A DNA stretch of 64,000 nt, taken from contig CACGCL010000001.1 of NCBI GenBank assembly GCA_902571525.1, forward strand, positions 62,001-126,000. The letters are read 5' to 3'. Position numbers and translations under genes: made by a program. This document shows, one piece after another, positions 1-8,863 of this stretch. The DNA comes from an uncultured Pelagibacteraceae bacterium. GTDB taxonomy: Bacteria > Pseudomonadota > Alphaproteobacteria > Pelagibacterales > Pelagibacteraceae. Position 1 is the first letter of the stretch, and every line of letters begins with the position of its first letter. The notes under the pieces were generated by a model that worked only from the letters and a program-made list of their open reading frames with translations, did no database searches and was not told the DNA's origin.

Positions 1-746
1 TCCCTATTTATTTTGATTTTTCCTAATTTAAATTCAATTTCAGTCGGATAATTTGAAATTTTATTTATTTCACCAGCTATTGCTGTGGCGCATGCTGCTG
101 TACCACAAGCTTTAGTTAAACCCGCTCCTCTTTCCCAATGTAAAACTTTAAAATAATTGTCATTAATTTTTTTTGCAAAAGTAACATTTACTTTTTCAGG
201 AAATAAAGGATTATTTTCAATTTTAGGTCCTATATCTTTTATCTTAATTTTATCTAAATCTTCAGTAAAAAAAATGATGTGAGGATTTCCAACATTTATA
301 GCTGTCCCTGAAAGATCCAAATTATCAACTTTTATTTCAATATTTTTGGTATCTATTTCTTTTAATAAAGGAATTTCTCTCCAATTGGTTTTGGGGATTC
401 CTATATTAGTTTGTATGTTGTTATTGTTAAGAATTTTAGATTTTAAGATACCGTTCACTGTTTCAAATATCATTTCACTTTTAGAGTTCTCTTTTGATAA
501 AAGACTTGCCACACACCTTGTGCCATTACCACACGCTCCTGAGCTGGAACCATCTGAGTTTTTAAAAATTAAAAAAGCATCAACTTTTTCACTTTTTTTA
601 ACCAATATTAGCTGATCGCAACCAATTTTTTTTCTGTCACAAATATTTTTGATTTGCGATTGACTTAATTCAAATTGACTGTTTCTTTGATCAATAATGA
701 CAAAGTCATTTCCTAAACCATCCATTTTATATGCTTTAAAATCCAT
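1..746 (-). CDS. dapF: Diaminopimelate epimerase, C-terminus cut by window edge
   Basis: Converts LL- to meso-diaminopimelate for lysine and peptidoglycan synthesis in the cytoplasm. Translating the minus strand from the ATG at 746 gives MDFKAYKMDGLGNDFVI, the usual DapF N-terminus. Both catalytic-cysteine regions are visible: 'SSGACGNGTRC' in the first half and 'GAGLTKACGTAACATA' in the second. The reading frame is open to base 1, so roughly the last 25-30 residues lie outside the window, which is why the ORF track omits the gene. It is divergent from ffh. The track ORF at 346-615 on the plus strand is its antisense shadow. Confidence 0.95.
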   Translation of the reverse strand, partial: MDFKAYKMDGLGNDFVIIDQRNSQFELSQSQIKNICDRKKIGCDQLILVKKSEKVDAFLIFKNSDGSSSGACGNGTRCVASLLSKENSKSEMIFETVNGILKSKILNNNNIQTNIGIPKTNWREIPLLKEIDTKNIEIKVDNLDLSGTAINVGNPHIIFFTEDLDKIKIKDIGPKIENNPLFPEKVNVTFAKKINDNYFKVLHWERGAGLTKACGTAACATAIAGEINKISNYPTEIEFKLGKIKINR

Positions 747-802
747 ATATTTATACTTAACTTATTTATTGACTTTTTGAACCTCTATTATAGTTTCTGT
801 GA

Positions 803-884
803 CTTCCGCAAAAAACAGCATTTTGCGGTGTCTTTGGAAACAAAGAGATCGACACCAGTCAGCGAGGGTTCGCCCACTGGTGCG
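803..884 (+). ncRNA. Structured leader RNA upstream of ffh (candidate 'ffh motif')
   Basis: Three consecutive hairpins can be drawn in the 157-base dapF-ffh gap. CCGCAAAA (806-813) pairs with TTTTGCGG (821-828). TCTTTG (831-836) pairs with CAAAGA (841-846) around GAAA. CACCAGT (853-859) pairs with ACTGGTG (876-882), enclosing a bulge and a GGG-TTCG-CCC cap. The segment ends about 20 bases before the ffh start, so a cis-regulatory role on ffh is the simplest reading. I recall a structured RNA called ffh reported from Pelagibacter and relatives but cannot check the match. It lacks the conserved GGAA-loop domain of 4.5S SRP RNA on either strand. Orientation is inferred from the adjacent gene. 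Confidence 0.65.
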
Positions 885-903
885 ATTATTGCTGGATTGA
901 AAT

Positions 904-2262
904 ATGTTTGAAAATTTAACAAATAAATTCGAGGGAATACTCGATAAATTTAAAAAATCACCATCACTTGATGAAAATCAGGTTGATGAAGGATTGAGAT
1001 TAATAAGACAAGCTTTATTAGAGGCAGATGTATCATTAAGTGTTGTTAAAGAGTTTGTTAATAATGTTAAGCCTAAAGTTTTAGGTAAAGAAATTTTAAG
1101 ATCTACAGCCCCAGGCCAGATGGTTGTAAAGATTGTAAATGATGAACTTGTAAATTTCTTAGGCGACAAGAATCAGGAAATTAACTTAAAGTCCAATCCT
1201 CCAATTTCAATAATGATGGTTGGATTACAGGGGTCTGGCAAAACAACAAGTACAGCAAAGTTGTCTAAATTTTTAGAAAAAAATAATAAAAAGAAAATTA
1301 TGATGGCTAGTTTGGATATTTATCGTCCTGCTGCTCAAGACCAATTAAAGGTACTTGGTGAACAAAATAACATTCAAACACTTCCAATAATTGAAGGTCA
1401 AACACCAGCTGATATTTGTAGAAGAGCTTTAACAGCTGCAAATCTTAACGGTTCAGATGTTATTATTTTTGATACTGCTGGTAGGACTCAAATTGATCTG
1501 CAGATGATGAGTGAAATAAAACAAATAGAAGAGGTCATCAAACCAACCGAAACACTTTTAGTTGCAGACTCACTAACTGGTCAAGTAGCTGCTAATGTGG
1601 CCAAAGAATTTGGAAATACAGTAAAACTTACAGGAATAATTCTTACTAGAGTAGATGGAGATGGAAGAGGTGGTGCTGCACTTAGTATGAAGCATGTTGC
1701 TAATGTGCCAATCAAATTTTTAGGAATAGGTGAAAAAATTGAAAATTTTGAGATTTTTCATCCTGACAGAATTGCAAATAGAATACTTGGTATGGGAGAT
1801 ATTGTTTCTCTAGTTGAGAAAGCATCACAAGATATTGATGAAGAAAAATTAAAAGAAGCAGAAGAAAATTTAAAAAAAGGACAATTTTCATTAGAGGACT
1901 ACCTTAAGCAGTTAAGACAAATGAAAAAAATGGGTGGAATTGAGGGAGTAATGTCTTTTTTACCAGGTGTATCAAAATTGAAATCTCAAATGGACCAAGC
2001 AGGCGTAGACGAAAAAATTATAATGCAAAATGAAGCTGTGATTTTATCTATGACAAAACAAGAAAGAGATAATCCCAAAATTATAAATGGATCTAGAAAA
2101 AAAAGAATTGCTAATGGCTCTGGTACAGATGTAGCCACTATCAATAAATTGTTGAAACAATTTAAAATGATGTCTGACATGATGAAAAAAATGTCAAAAG
2201 GAAACACAAAAGGGTTAATGGATAAAGGATTACCTCCAGAACTCTTTAATCAACTAAAATAA
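904..2262 (+). CDS. ffh: Signal recognition particle GTPase Ffh
   Basis: Binds signal sequences of nascent membrane proteins with SRP RNA and delivers ribosomes to FtsY. The 452-residue protein has the family's length and order: N-terminal helical bundle, then a GTPase domain with the P-loop GLQGSGKTT from about residue 107, DTAGR near 190 and TRVDGDGRGG near 248, and a methionine-rich M domain from about 300 ('MKKMGGIEGVMSFLPG', 'MMSDMMKKMSKG'). It heads the ffh-rpsP-trmD-rplS-leuCDB run and is preceded by a structured leader. Ordinary apart from that leader. Confidence 0.98.
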   Translation: MFENLTNKFEGILDKFKKSPSLDENQVDEGLRLIRQALLEADVSLSVVKEFVNNVKPKVLGKEILRSTAPGQMVVKIVNDELVNFLGDKNQEINLKSNPPISIMMVGLQGSGKTTSTAKLSKFLEKNNKKKIMMASLDIYRPAAQDQLKVLGEQNNIQTLPIIEGQTPADICRRALTAANLNGSDVIIFDTAGRTQIDLQMMSEIKQIEEVIKPTETLLVADSLTGQVAANVAKEFGNTVKLTGIILTRVDGDGRGGAALSMKHVANVPIKFLGIGEKIENFEIFHPDRIANRILGMGDIVSLVEKASQDIDEEKLKEAEENLKKGQFSLEDYLKQLRQMKKMGGIEGVMSFLPGVSKLKSQMDQAGVDEKIIMQNEAVILSMTKQERDNPKIINGSRKKRIANGSGTDVATINKLLKQFKMMSDMMKKMSKGNTKGLMDKGLPPELFNQLK

Positions 2263-2275
2263 TAAAGGAGAATAA

Positions 2276-2707
2276 ATGTTAAAACTTAGACTATCAATGG
2301 GCGGTACAAAGAAAAGACCAGTTTATAAGATTGTAGTAGCAGACAGTAAGTTTCCAAGAGACGGAAGATTTATTGAAAAACTGGGATATTTCAATCCACT
2401 TTTACCTAAAGACAAAAAAGACAGAGTAGGACTGGAATCAGAAAGAATTAAATATTGGATAAGTCAAGGAGCAAAACCAACTACTAGAGTTGCGAGAATT
2501 TTAGGGGAAAATAAATTAATTGAAATGCCTGCACCTGGCAATAATCCTAATAAGGCAGTTCCTAAAAAAGATAGAAAAAAACAAGAAGGAGAAACTGAAA
2601 AAAAAGAAGAGAAAAAAGCGGATGCTCCAAAAGAAGCTCCTAAGGCAGAGGAGAAAAAAGCGGATGCTCCAAAAGAAGCTCCTAAGGCAGAGGAAAACAA
2701 GAAATAA
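2276..2707 (+). CDS. rpsP: 30S ribosomal protein bS16 with repetitive C-terminal tail
   Basis: Small-subunit assembly protein. The first ~85 residues are a canonical bS16 domain ([41 protein letters not shown]). A clear Shine-Dalgarno AAAGGAG (2264-2270) precedes the ATG. At 143 aa it is much longer than the usual 80-90. The extra ~50 residues are a Lys/Glu/Ala-rich, probably disordered tail that contains a perfect 14-residue tandem duplication. The stop overlaps the trmD start by one base (TAATG), implying translational coupling. The rimM gene usually found between rpsP and trmD is absent. Confidence 0.97.
   Translation: MLKLRLSMGGTKKRPVYKIVVADSKFPRDGRFIEKLGYFNPLLPKDKKDRVGLESERIKYWISQGAKPTTRVARILGENKLIEMPAPGNNPNKAVPKKDRKKQEGETEKKEEKKADAPKEAPKAEEKKADAPKEAPKAEENKK
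2609..2692 (+). repeat. Perfect 42-bp tandem duplication inside rpsP
   Basis: Two consecutive identical 42-base copies (2609-2650 and 2651-2692) begin GAGAAAAAAGCGGATGCTCC and encode [14 protein letters not shown] twice in frame. The nucleotide identity, including third positions, indicates a recent duplication or ongoing homogenisation. Forty-two bases is a multiple of three, so copy-number changes would keep the frame. Confidence 0.95.
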
Positions 2708-3390
2708 TGTTTCAAGCAAAAATATTCACTCTTTATCCAGACTTCTTTCCTGGAATTTTGAAAAAAGGTATTTATGGCAGGGCAATGGAAAAAAGTTTGT
2801 GGAGTTTGGATGTAATTAATCTTAGAGACTATGCAGAAGATAAACACAAAACCGTAGATGATACCCCATATGGAGGTGGAGAAGGGATGGTAATAAAACC
2901 TGACATAGTAGCGAAAGCAATTGATCAAAATTTAAATAATGATGAAAAAATTATTTATCTAACTCCAAAAGGAAAATCCTTTAACCAAAATAGAGCAAAA
3001 AAATTTTTAAAAGATAAAAAAATAAACATTATTTGTGGTCATTTTGAAGGAATTGATCAAAGAGTTATAGAAACGAGAGGTATTGAAGAAATAAGTATTG
3101 GAGATTTTATTTTGTCAGGCGGAGAGACGGCTGCTTATGTAATTTTGGATAGTATTTTAAGATTAGTACCAGGAGTTCTAGGAAATGAGAATTCTTGTAA
3201 AGACGAAAGTTTTGAAAATGGTCTTCTGGAACATCCTCAGTATACTAAGCCACAAATATGGGAAAAAATAGCAGTTCCTGAGGTGCTTTTATCAGGGGAT
3301 CATAGTAAAATAAAAAACTGGCGTTTATCTCAATCAGAGGCTATAACTCGCCTCCGTAGACCAGACTTGTGGCAAAAATATAAAAAATAA
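2707..3390 (+). CDS. trmD: tRNA (guanine-N1)-methyltransferase
   Basis: Methylates G37 of tRNAs with SAM, preventing frameshifting. The 227-residue protein shows the SPOUT trefoil-knot signatures of TrmD: '[17 protein letters not shown]', '[14 protein letters not shown]' and '[16 protein letters not shown]'. The C-terminal segment ends in '[15 protein letters not shown]', typical of the family. The start overlaps the rpsP stop by one base. Full length, with no anomalies. Confidence 0.97.
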   Translation: MFQAKIFTLYPDFFPGILKKGIYGRAMEKSLWSLDVINLRDYAEDKHKTVDDTPYGGGEGMVIKPDIVAKAIDQNLNNDEKIIYLTPKGKSFNQNRAKKFLKDKKINIICGHFEGIDQRVIETRGIEEISIGDFILSGGETAAYVILDSILRLVPGVLGNENSCKDESFENGLLEHPQYTKPQIWEKIAVPEVLLSGDHSKIKNWRLSQSEAITRLRRPDLWQKYKK

Positions 3391-3410
3391 TTAAATTGAT
3401 AAATATACAA

Positions 3411-3935
3411 ATGAAAAATATTGAGGAAATAAATAGAGAGAATGTAAAGAAAATCTCAGCTGAAAAAAAATTACCAGATTTCTTCCCTGGAGATATTATT
3501 AAAGTAGGTGTGAGAATTACTGAGGGTAAAAGAGATAGAATTCAATATTTTGAAGGTGTTTGTATTGCAAAAAAGAATAGAGATATCAATTCATCATTTA
3601 CAGTAAGAAAAATTTCATTTGGTGAAGGAGTGGAGAGAACGTTTGCACTTTTTAGCCCAATTGTTGATACAATTAAAGTAATTAGATCAGGAAAAGTAAG
3701 AAGAGCAAAATTATATTACTTGAGAGAAAGAACAGGAAAATCTGCTAAAATTGCCGAAAAAATTAAAAAGAAAATCGGTATTGATATTGAGACAAACCCT
3801 GAGCAAGTAACAGAGGAAAATGTTATTAAACAGGTTACAAAAGACGATAAAACAGAGACAGCCGTTGATAAAAATGTTGAGTCTCTAAAAAAAGATGATG
3901 AACTTAAAGAAGATAGCGCCAAAGAGGCTAAATAA
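3411..3935 (+). CDS. rplS: 50S ribosomal protein bL19 with extended acidic/basic tail
   Basis: Large-subunit protein at the 30S-50S interface. The core '[55 protein letters not shown]' through '[20 protein letters not shown]' is canonical bL19 and spans about the first 115 residues. I place the start at the ATG at 3411 ([11 protein letters not shown]) rather than the TTG at 3396 used by the track, since bL19 normally begins close to this segment. The protein is then 174 aa against a usual ~115-130. The additional C-terminal 50-60 residues are low-complexity Glu/Lys/Asp/Thr and likely disordered, paralleling the tail on bS16 in the same operon. Confidence 0.96.
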   Translation: MKNIEEINRENVKKISAEKKLPDFFPGDIIKVGVRITEGKRDRIQYFEGVCIAKKNRDINSSFTVRKISFGEGVERTFALFSPIVDTIKVIRSGKVRRAKLYYLRERTGKSAKIAEKIKKKIGIDIETNPEQVTEENVIKQVTKDDKTETAVDKNVESLKKDDELKEDSAKEAK

Positions 3936-3951
3936 AATTAAACTTTTTTAA

Positions 3952-5355
3952 ATGTCAAAAACTTTATACGATAAAATCTGGGAAGATCATTTAGTACACA
4001 CTCAAGAAGATGGTACCTCTTTATTGTTTGTCGATAGACATTTAATCCATGAGGTTACTAGTCCCCAAGCTTTTGAAGGATTAAGAAATTCTAATAGGAA
4101 AGTTAGAAACCCTGAATTAACATTAGCAGTTGCGGATCACAATGTTCCAACTACTGATAGATCTAGAGGTATTACAGATGAAGAGTCTAAAATTCAAGTT
4201 GATACACTTGGAAATAATTGTGAGGAGTTTGGAATAAAACTTTTTGGAATGTCTGACAAAAGACAAGGAATTGTTCATATAATAGGTCCTGAGCAGGGCT
4301 TTACTCAACCAGGAAATATAATTGTATGTGGAGATAGCCATACAGCAACCCACGGTGCTTTTGGTGCACTAGCATTCGGTATAGGAACTTCCGAAGTAGA
4401 ACACGTGTTAGCTACACAGACACTAGTTCAAAAAAAATCAAAAAATTTAAGAATCAATGTTGATGGAGAATTACCAATTGGAGTGACATCAAAAGATGTA
4501 ATTTTACAAATAATTGGAAAAATTGGAACTGCTGGTGGTACTGGTTATGTAATTGAATATTCTGGAGATGTTATATCATCTTTGACTGTTGAGAATAGAA
4601 TGACGATTTGCAATATGACTATTGAAGGAGGAGCAAGAGCAGGATTAATAGCACCAGATGAAAAGATATTTAAATATTTAAAAGGAAAACCTATGGCACC
4701 AAAAAATGATATTTGGGATAAAGCTTTAGAATATTGGGGAAAACTTAATTCTGATAATGATGCTGAGTTCGATAAAGAGGTTTCACTTAAAGGAGAAGAA
4801 ATTAAACCAATGGTTACTTGGGGAACATCACCACAAGATGTTATTACAATTGATGGTAAAGTTCCAAATCCTACCGATGAGAAAGATAATGATAAAAGAA
4901 GTTCAATTGAGAGATCATTAAAATATATGGGACTTAAACCAAATACACTAATAAAAGACATAAAAATTGATAAAGTTTTTATAGGAAGTTGTACAAACGG
5001 TAGAATTGAGGATCTTAGAGACGCAGCTAAAATTTTGAAAAATAAAAAAATTGCATCTCATGTTCAAGCTATGGTCGTTCCAGGTTCTGGCCTAGTTAAA
5101 GAACAAGCTGAACAAGAAGGTTTAGATAAAATATTTTTAAATTCTGGATTTGAGTGGAGAGAGCCTGGCTGCTCTATGTGTTTAGCAATGAATGCAGATA
5201 AGCTTAAACCTGAGGAAAGATGCGCATCGACATCCAATAGAAACTTTGAGGGAAGACAAGGCAGAGGTGGTAGAACTCACCTTGTCAGTCCAGCAATGGC
5301 AGCAGCAGCAGCAATTTCTGGAAACTTTGAAGATGTCAGAAAATATAAAAATTAA
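3952..5355 (+). CDS. leuC: 3-isopropylmalate dehydratase large subunit
   Basis: With LeuD isomerises 2- to 3-isopropylmalate in leucine synthesis. It is an aconitase-family protein of 467 aa. The [4Fe-4S] ligands are visible as C347 ([11 protein letters not shown]) and C407/C410 (GCSMC). The substrate motif '[32 protein letters not shown]' is intact. The stop overlaps the leuD start by one base, so the two subunits are probably translationally coupled. Confidence 0.97.
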   Translation: MSKTLYDKIWEDHLVHTQEDGTSLLFVDRHLIHEVTSPQAFEGLRNSNRKVRNPELTLAVADHNVPTTDRSRGITDEESKIQVDTLGNNCEEFGIKLFGMSDKRQGIVHIIGPEQGFTQPGNIIVCGDSHTATHGAFGALAFGIGTSEVEHVLATQTLVQKKSKNLRINVDGELPIGVTSKDVILQIIGKIGTAGGTGYVIEYSGDVISSLTVENRMTICNMTIEGGARAGLIAPDEKIFKYLKGKPMAPKNDIWDKALEYWGKLNSDNDAEFDKEVSLKGEEIKPMVTWGTSPQDVITIDGKVPNPTDEKDNDKRSSIERSLKYMGLKPNTLIKDIKIDKVFIGSCTNGRIEDLRDAAKILKNKKIASHVQAMVVPGSGLVKEQAEQEGLDKIFLNSGFEWREPGCSMCLAMNADKLKPEERCASTSNRNFEGRQGRGGRTHLVSPAMAAAAAISGNFEDVRKYKN

Positions 5356-5960
5356 TGAAAAAGTTTAATAAGTTAAAAAGCATTCCTGCATATTTGCCAA
5401 TAACTAATATTGATACAGATATGATAATTCCTAAACAATTCTTGAAAACAATTAAAAGAACAGGTTTAGGAAAAAACCTTTTTTTCGAGATGAGATACGA
5501 TGATAATGGTAAAGAAATTTCTGAGTTTATTTTAAATATTAAACCTTATAATCAATCTAAAATATTAATAGCAGGTAAAAATTTTGGTTGTGGTTCATCA
5601 AGAGAACATGCCCCATGGGCACTGCTAGACTTTGGTATAACTTGTATAATAAGCTCAAGTTATGCAGATATATTTTACAATAATTGTTTTAAAAATGGAA
5701 TTTTACCAATAACTATTAAGGAAGAGGTAATTAAGGAATTATCCGAATACTCTAATAGAAAAGAAGAATTATCAATAAATTTAGAAGACCAGTCTATAAA
5801 ATTTGGCAATAACAAAATTAAATTTGAAATCGATGAGTTTAAAAAAAAATGTCTTTTGGAAGGTTTAGATGATATTTCTCTTTCATTAGCCCAGTCTTCA
5901 AAGATCTTAGCTTATGAAAGTAAAGTGAAATCATCAAAGCCTTGGATTTTTAATGATTAA
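5355..5960 (+). CDS. leuD: 3-isopropylmalate dehydratase small subunit
   Basis: Swivel-domain subunit that completes the isopropylmalate isomerase active site with LeuC. The 201-residue length is typical. Diagnostic motifs include '[14 protein letters not shown]' near the N-terminus and '[18 protein letters not shown]' near residue 75-90. It overlaps leuC by one base and leuB by eight, consistent with a tight leuCDB transcription unit. Confidence 0.97.
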   Translation: MKKFNKLKSIPAYLPITNIDTDMIIPKQFLKTIKRTGLGKNLFFEMRYDDNGKEISEFILNIKPYNQSKILIAGKNFGCGSSREHAPWALLDFGITCIISSSYADIFYNNCFKNGILPITIKEEVIKELSEYSNRKEELSINLEDQSIKFGNNKIKFEIDEFKKKCLLEGLDDISLSLAQSSKILAYESKVKSSKPWIFND

Positions 5961-7062
5961 GGTAAAAAAGAGAAAAATTTTACTTTTACCTGGAGACGGT
6001 ATTGGCCCAGAGGTAATCAAAGAAGTAAAAAAAATAATTGAGTGGTTTAACAAAAATCGGTCACTCGATTTTGAAGTAGACCAAGACCTAGTAGGTGGAG
6101 CAGCTTATGATAAATTCAAGACTCCAATTACTGATGAGGTTTTTTTCAAAGCTTTGGAGTGCGAAGCAGTAATTTTAGGCGCCGTCGGTGGCCCGAAGTG
6201 GGATAATTTGGATTTTTCAAAAAAACCAGAAAGAGCATTACTCAAATTAAGAAAAGAATTAAAACTTTTTGCAAACTTAAGACCTGCGATTTGCTTTAAG
6301 CAATTAGTTGATGCTTCAAGTTTAAAGCCTGAGATAGTTTCAGGACTAGATATCATGATTGTTAGAGAATTAACTGGAGGAATTTATTTTGGTGAACCAC
6401 GAGGCATAAAACTCATTGACAATGGTGAGAGAAAAGGGATTAACACTCACACATATACCTCCACAGAAATAGAAAGAGTTGCAAAAGTTGCCTTTGAACT
6501 AGCAAAAAAAAGAAATAATAAAGTTACATCTTGTGAAAAATCAAATGTCATGGAAGCAGGACAATTATGGAAAGAAGAAGTACAGGCACTTCATAAAAAA
6601 GATTACAAGGACATAAATTTAGAACATATGCTTGCTGATAATTGTGCCATGCAATTATTGAGAAATCCTAAACAGTTTGATGTAATAGTAACAGATAATT
6701 TATTTGGAGATATTTTGTCAGATGAAGCTGCAATGTTAACAGGATCTCTTGGATTACTACCCTCAGCTTCACTTGGTGCAAAAGATAAGGATGGTAATTT
6801 AAGATCAATGTATGAACCAGTACATGGATCTGCTCCAGATATTGCTGGTAAAGGTATTGCTAATCCAATTGCGACCATTTTAAGTTTTTCAATGGCTTTA
6901 AAATATTCTTTAAATTTAGACAAAGAGTCCATAGAATTAGATAACGCAGTACAAAAAGTTTTAGATGATGGATTAAGGACAAAAGACATTATTTCTAAAG
7001 GAAAAAAAGAGGTGTCTACATCTACGATGGGGGATGCGATTATTGCGTGTTTGCAAAAATAA
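5953..7062 (+). CDS. leuB: 3-isopropylmalate dehydrogenase
   Basis: NAD-dependent oxidative decarboxylation of 3-isopropylmalate, the third leucine step. The 369-residue protein has the nucleotide-proximal '[16 protein letters not shown]', the substrate loop '[15 protein letters not shown]', and the metal-binding '[16 protein letters not shown]' followed by '[21 protein letters not shown]'. The ATG at 5953 lies within the end of leuD. In many Alphaproteobacteria asd follows leuB; here the dmd cluster intervenes. Confidence 0.97.
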   Translation: MIKVKKRKILLLPGDGIGPEVIKEVKKIIEWFNKNRSLDFEVDQDLVGGAAYDKFKTPITDEVFFKALECEAVILGAVGGPKWDNLDFSKKPERALLKLRKELKLFANLRPAICFKQLVDASSLKPEIVSGLDIMIVRELTGGIYFGEPRGIKLIDNGERKGINTHTYTSTEIERVAKVAFELAKKRNNKVTSCEKSNVMEAGQLWKEEVQALHKKDYKDINLEHMLADNCAMQLLRNPKQFDVIVTDNLFGDILSDEAAMLTGSLGLLPSASLGAKDKDGNLRSMYEPVHGSAPDIAGKGIANPIATILSFSMALKYSLNLDKESIELDNAVQKVLDDGLRTKDIISKGKKEVSTSTMGDAIIACLQK

Positions 7063-7095
7063 TTAAATTAACTTAATTTAGGTATAGTAAAAAAA

Positions 7096-8862
7096 ATGAC
7101 AACTTATACAGCACCAGTTGATGACATGATGTTTCTTTTTGAGAAATTGAGAGATAACAAGAATTATAATGAGTTGGAAAAATATAAAGAAGTAAGTCCA
7201 GATCTTGTTAAAAATATTTTAGAGGAAGCTGCTAAAATAAATGAAAACCTAATTTTACCACTTGCAAAATCAGGCGATGATAATCCCGCAGTTTTAGAAA
7301 ATGGTGTAGTGAGAACACCACCTGGATATAAAGAAGTTTACCAAAAATACATAGAGGATGGATGGACTTCATTATCCTGTGATCCAAAATATGGTGGACA
7401 AGGAATGCCTAGAACTGTAAGTGCTTTTTTTGACGAGATGATATCATCAGCTAGTTTAGCATTCAAACTTTATAGTGAATTAACCCTAGGAGCTTATAAT
7501 TGTATTCATCATCACGCATCAGATGAAATTAAAGACAAATATCTTCCAAAAATGGTTGAGGGAAAATGGAGTGGCACAATGTGTTTGACTGAGCCTGTCT
7601 GTGGAACAGACTTAGGTTTATTAAAAACAAAAGCAGTAGAACAGCAAGATGGAACATATAAAATTACAGGTCAAAAAATTTTCATTACTTCTGGAGATCA
7701 TGATTTGACAGAAAATATTATTCACTTGGTAATTGCAAGAGCAGAAGACTCGCCGAAAGGAACCAAAGGAATAAGTCTATTTTTAGTGCCAAAATTTGTT
7801 GTTAAAGAAGATGGAACAATCGGTTCGAGAAATGGAATATCAACGGGATCAATAGAAACAAAAATGGGTATTAAAGGCTCAGCTACGTGTGTATTAAATT
7901 TTGATGATGCAACTGGTTTTATGATCGGTCCTAAAAATAAAGGATTAAGTCAAATGTTCACTATGATGAATTTAGAAAGAATAGTTGTTGGAATTCAAGG
8001 TTTAGGAATTTCTGAAATTGCTTATCAGAATTCATTAAGCTATGCCAAAGAAAGAAAACAAGGAAAAAGTAATAACAATAAATCTCAGAATGGAAATGCT
8101 GATTTAATTATTGAGCATGCAGATATAAGAAAATCTTTATTAAATATGAAATCAATAATCGAAGGTGAAAGAGCATTATGTTTTTGGTTATCACAACTTA
8201 CTGAAGTAAGCCTAAATCATAGTGACCAGCAAATTAAACAAGATGCAACTGATATGGTTTCGCTAATGACGCCGGTTGTAAAATCTTTATTTTCTGACTT
8301 AGGAATGGAAATAACCAGTGATGCAATGCAAATATTTGGTGGATACGGCTATACTAAAGATCAAGGTATAGAACAACTATATAGAGATAACAGAATAACA
8401 CCGATTTATGAGGGAACTAATTCAGTGCAAGCAGCTGATTTGGTTTTTAGAAAATTATCTAATAAAAATGGAAATATAATTAATAAATTTTTAGAACTAA
8501 TTAAATCAGAGACTAATTCAAATAATGAAAAAATTAGACCGTTTACTGAAGAATTTAATAATTATCTAGATATTCTTAAAAAGTTCAGTGATTGGACTGT
8601 TGAAAGAGTAAAGATAAATAAAGATGATGTGAGCGCTGCAGCAAATGATTATTTAAAGACACTTGGTTATATATCAATAGCTTTTGCATGGATTAAGACT
8701 CTTGAGGTAAGTTTCAAAGATTATGAGGAAAATAAAAAATTTTACGATGACAAAATTAGTACTGCTAAATTTTATTTTGAAAAAGTGCTACCCAGAGCTG
8801 AACAACATTATAAATCTGCGATCTCAGGAAGCTCAAACATCATGAATTTTAATTTTAATTAA
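7096..8862 (+). CDS. dmdC: Acyl-CoA dehydrogenase, probable 3-methylmercaptopropionyl-CoA dehydrogenase (DmdC)
   Basis: Large acyl-CoA dehydrogenase (588 aa), the size class of DmdC rather than the ~390-aa fatty-acid enzymes. FAD-binding 'MCLTEPVCGTDLG' and 'TGQKIFITSGDHD' lie in the central domain, and 'DAMQIFGGYGYTKDQ' precedes the probable catalytic base E439 in 'IYEGTNSVQAADLV'. The C-terminal ~130 residues match the extra domain of this subgroup. Position one base upstream of a DmdB-like ligase and in the same run as dmdA supports oxidation of methylmercaptopropionyl-CoA to methylthioacryloyl-CoA. Substrate is inferred from context; other acyl-CoAs are possible. Confidence 0.85.
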   Translation: MTTYTAPVDDMMFLFEKLRDNKNYNELEKYKEVSPDLVKNILEEAAKINENLILPLAKSGDDNPAVLENGVVRTPPGYKEVYQKYIEDGWTSLSCDPKYGGQGMPRTVSAFFDEMISSASLAFKLYSELTLGAYNCIHHHASDEIKDKYLPKMVEGKWSGTMCLTEPVCGTDLGLLKTKAVEQQDGTYKITGQKIFITSGDHDLTENIIHLVIARAEDSPKGTKGISLFLVPKFVVKEDGTIGSRNGISTGSIETKMGIKGSATCVLNFDDATGFMIGPKNKGLSQMFTMMNLERIVVGIQGLGISEIAYQNSLSYAKERKQGKSNNNKSQNGNADLIIEHADIRKSLLNMKSIIEGERALCFWLSQLTEVSLNHSDQQIKQDATDMVSLMTPVVKSLFSDLGMEITSDAMQIFGGYGYTKDQGIEQLYRDNRITPIYEGTNSVQAADLVFRKLSNKNGNIINKFLELIKSETNSNNEKIRPFTEEFNNYLDILKKFSDWTVERVKINKDDVSAAANDYLKTLGYISIAFAWIKTLEVSFKDYEENKKFYDDKISTAKFYFEKVLPRAEQHYKSAISGSSNIMNFNFN

Positions 8863-8863
8863 A

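Noticed and set aside
346-615. 89-aa plus-strand ORF at the window start
   Set aside because: It lies antisense within dapF, whose minus-strand frame is open with both catalytic-cysteine motifs.
803-884. Reading the ffh leader as 4.5S SRP RNA
   Set aside because: The conserved SRP domain (GGAA loop flanked by the asymmetric internal loop) is absent on both strands.
2464-2928. 154-aa and 67-aa minus-strand ORFs and the 99-aa plus-strand ORF over rpsP/trmD
   Set aside because: Low-complexity shadows created by the repetitive rpsP tail; rpsP and trmD have clear family motifs in their own frames.
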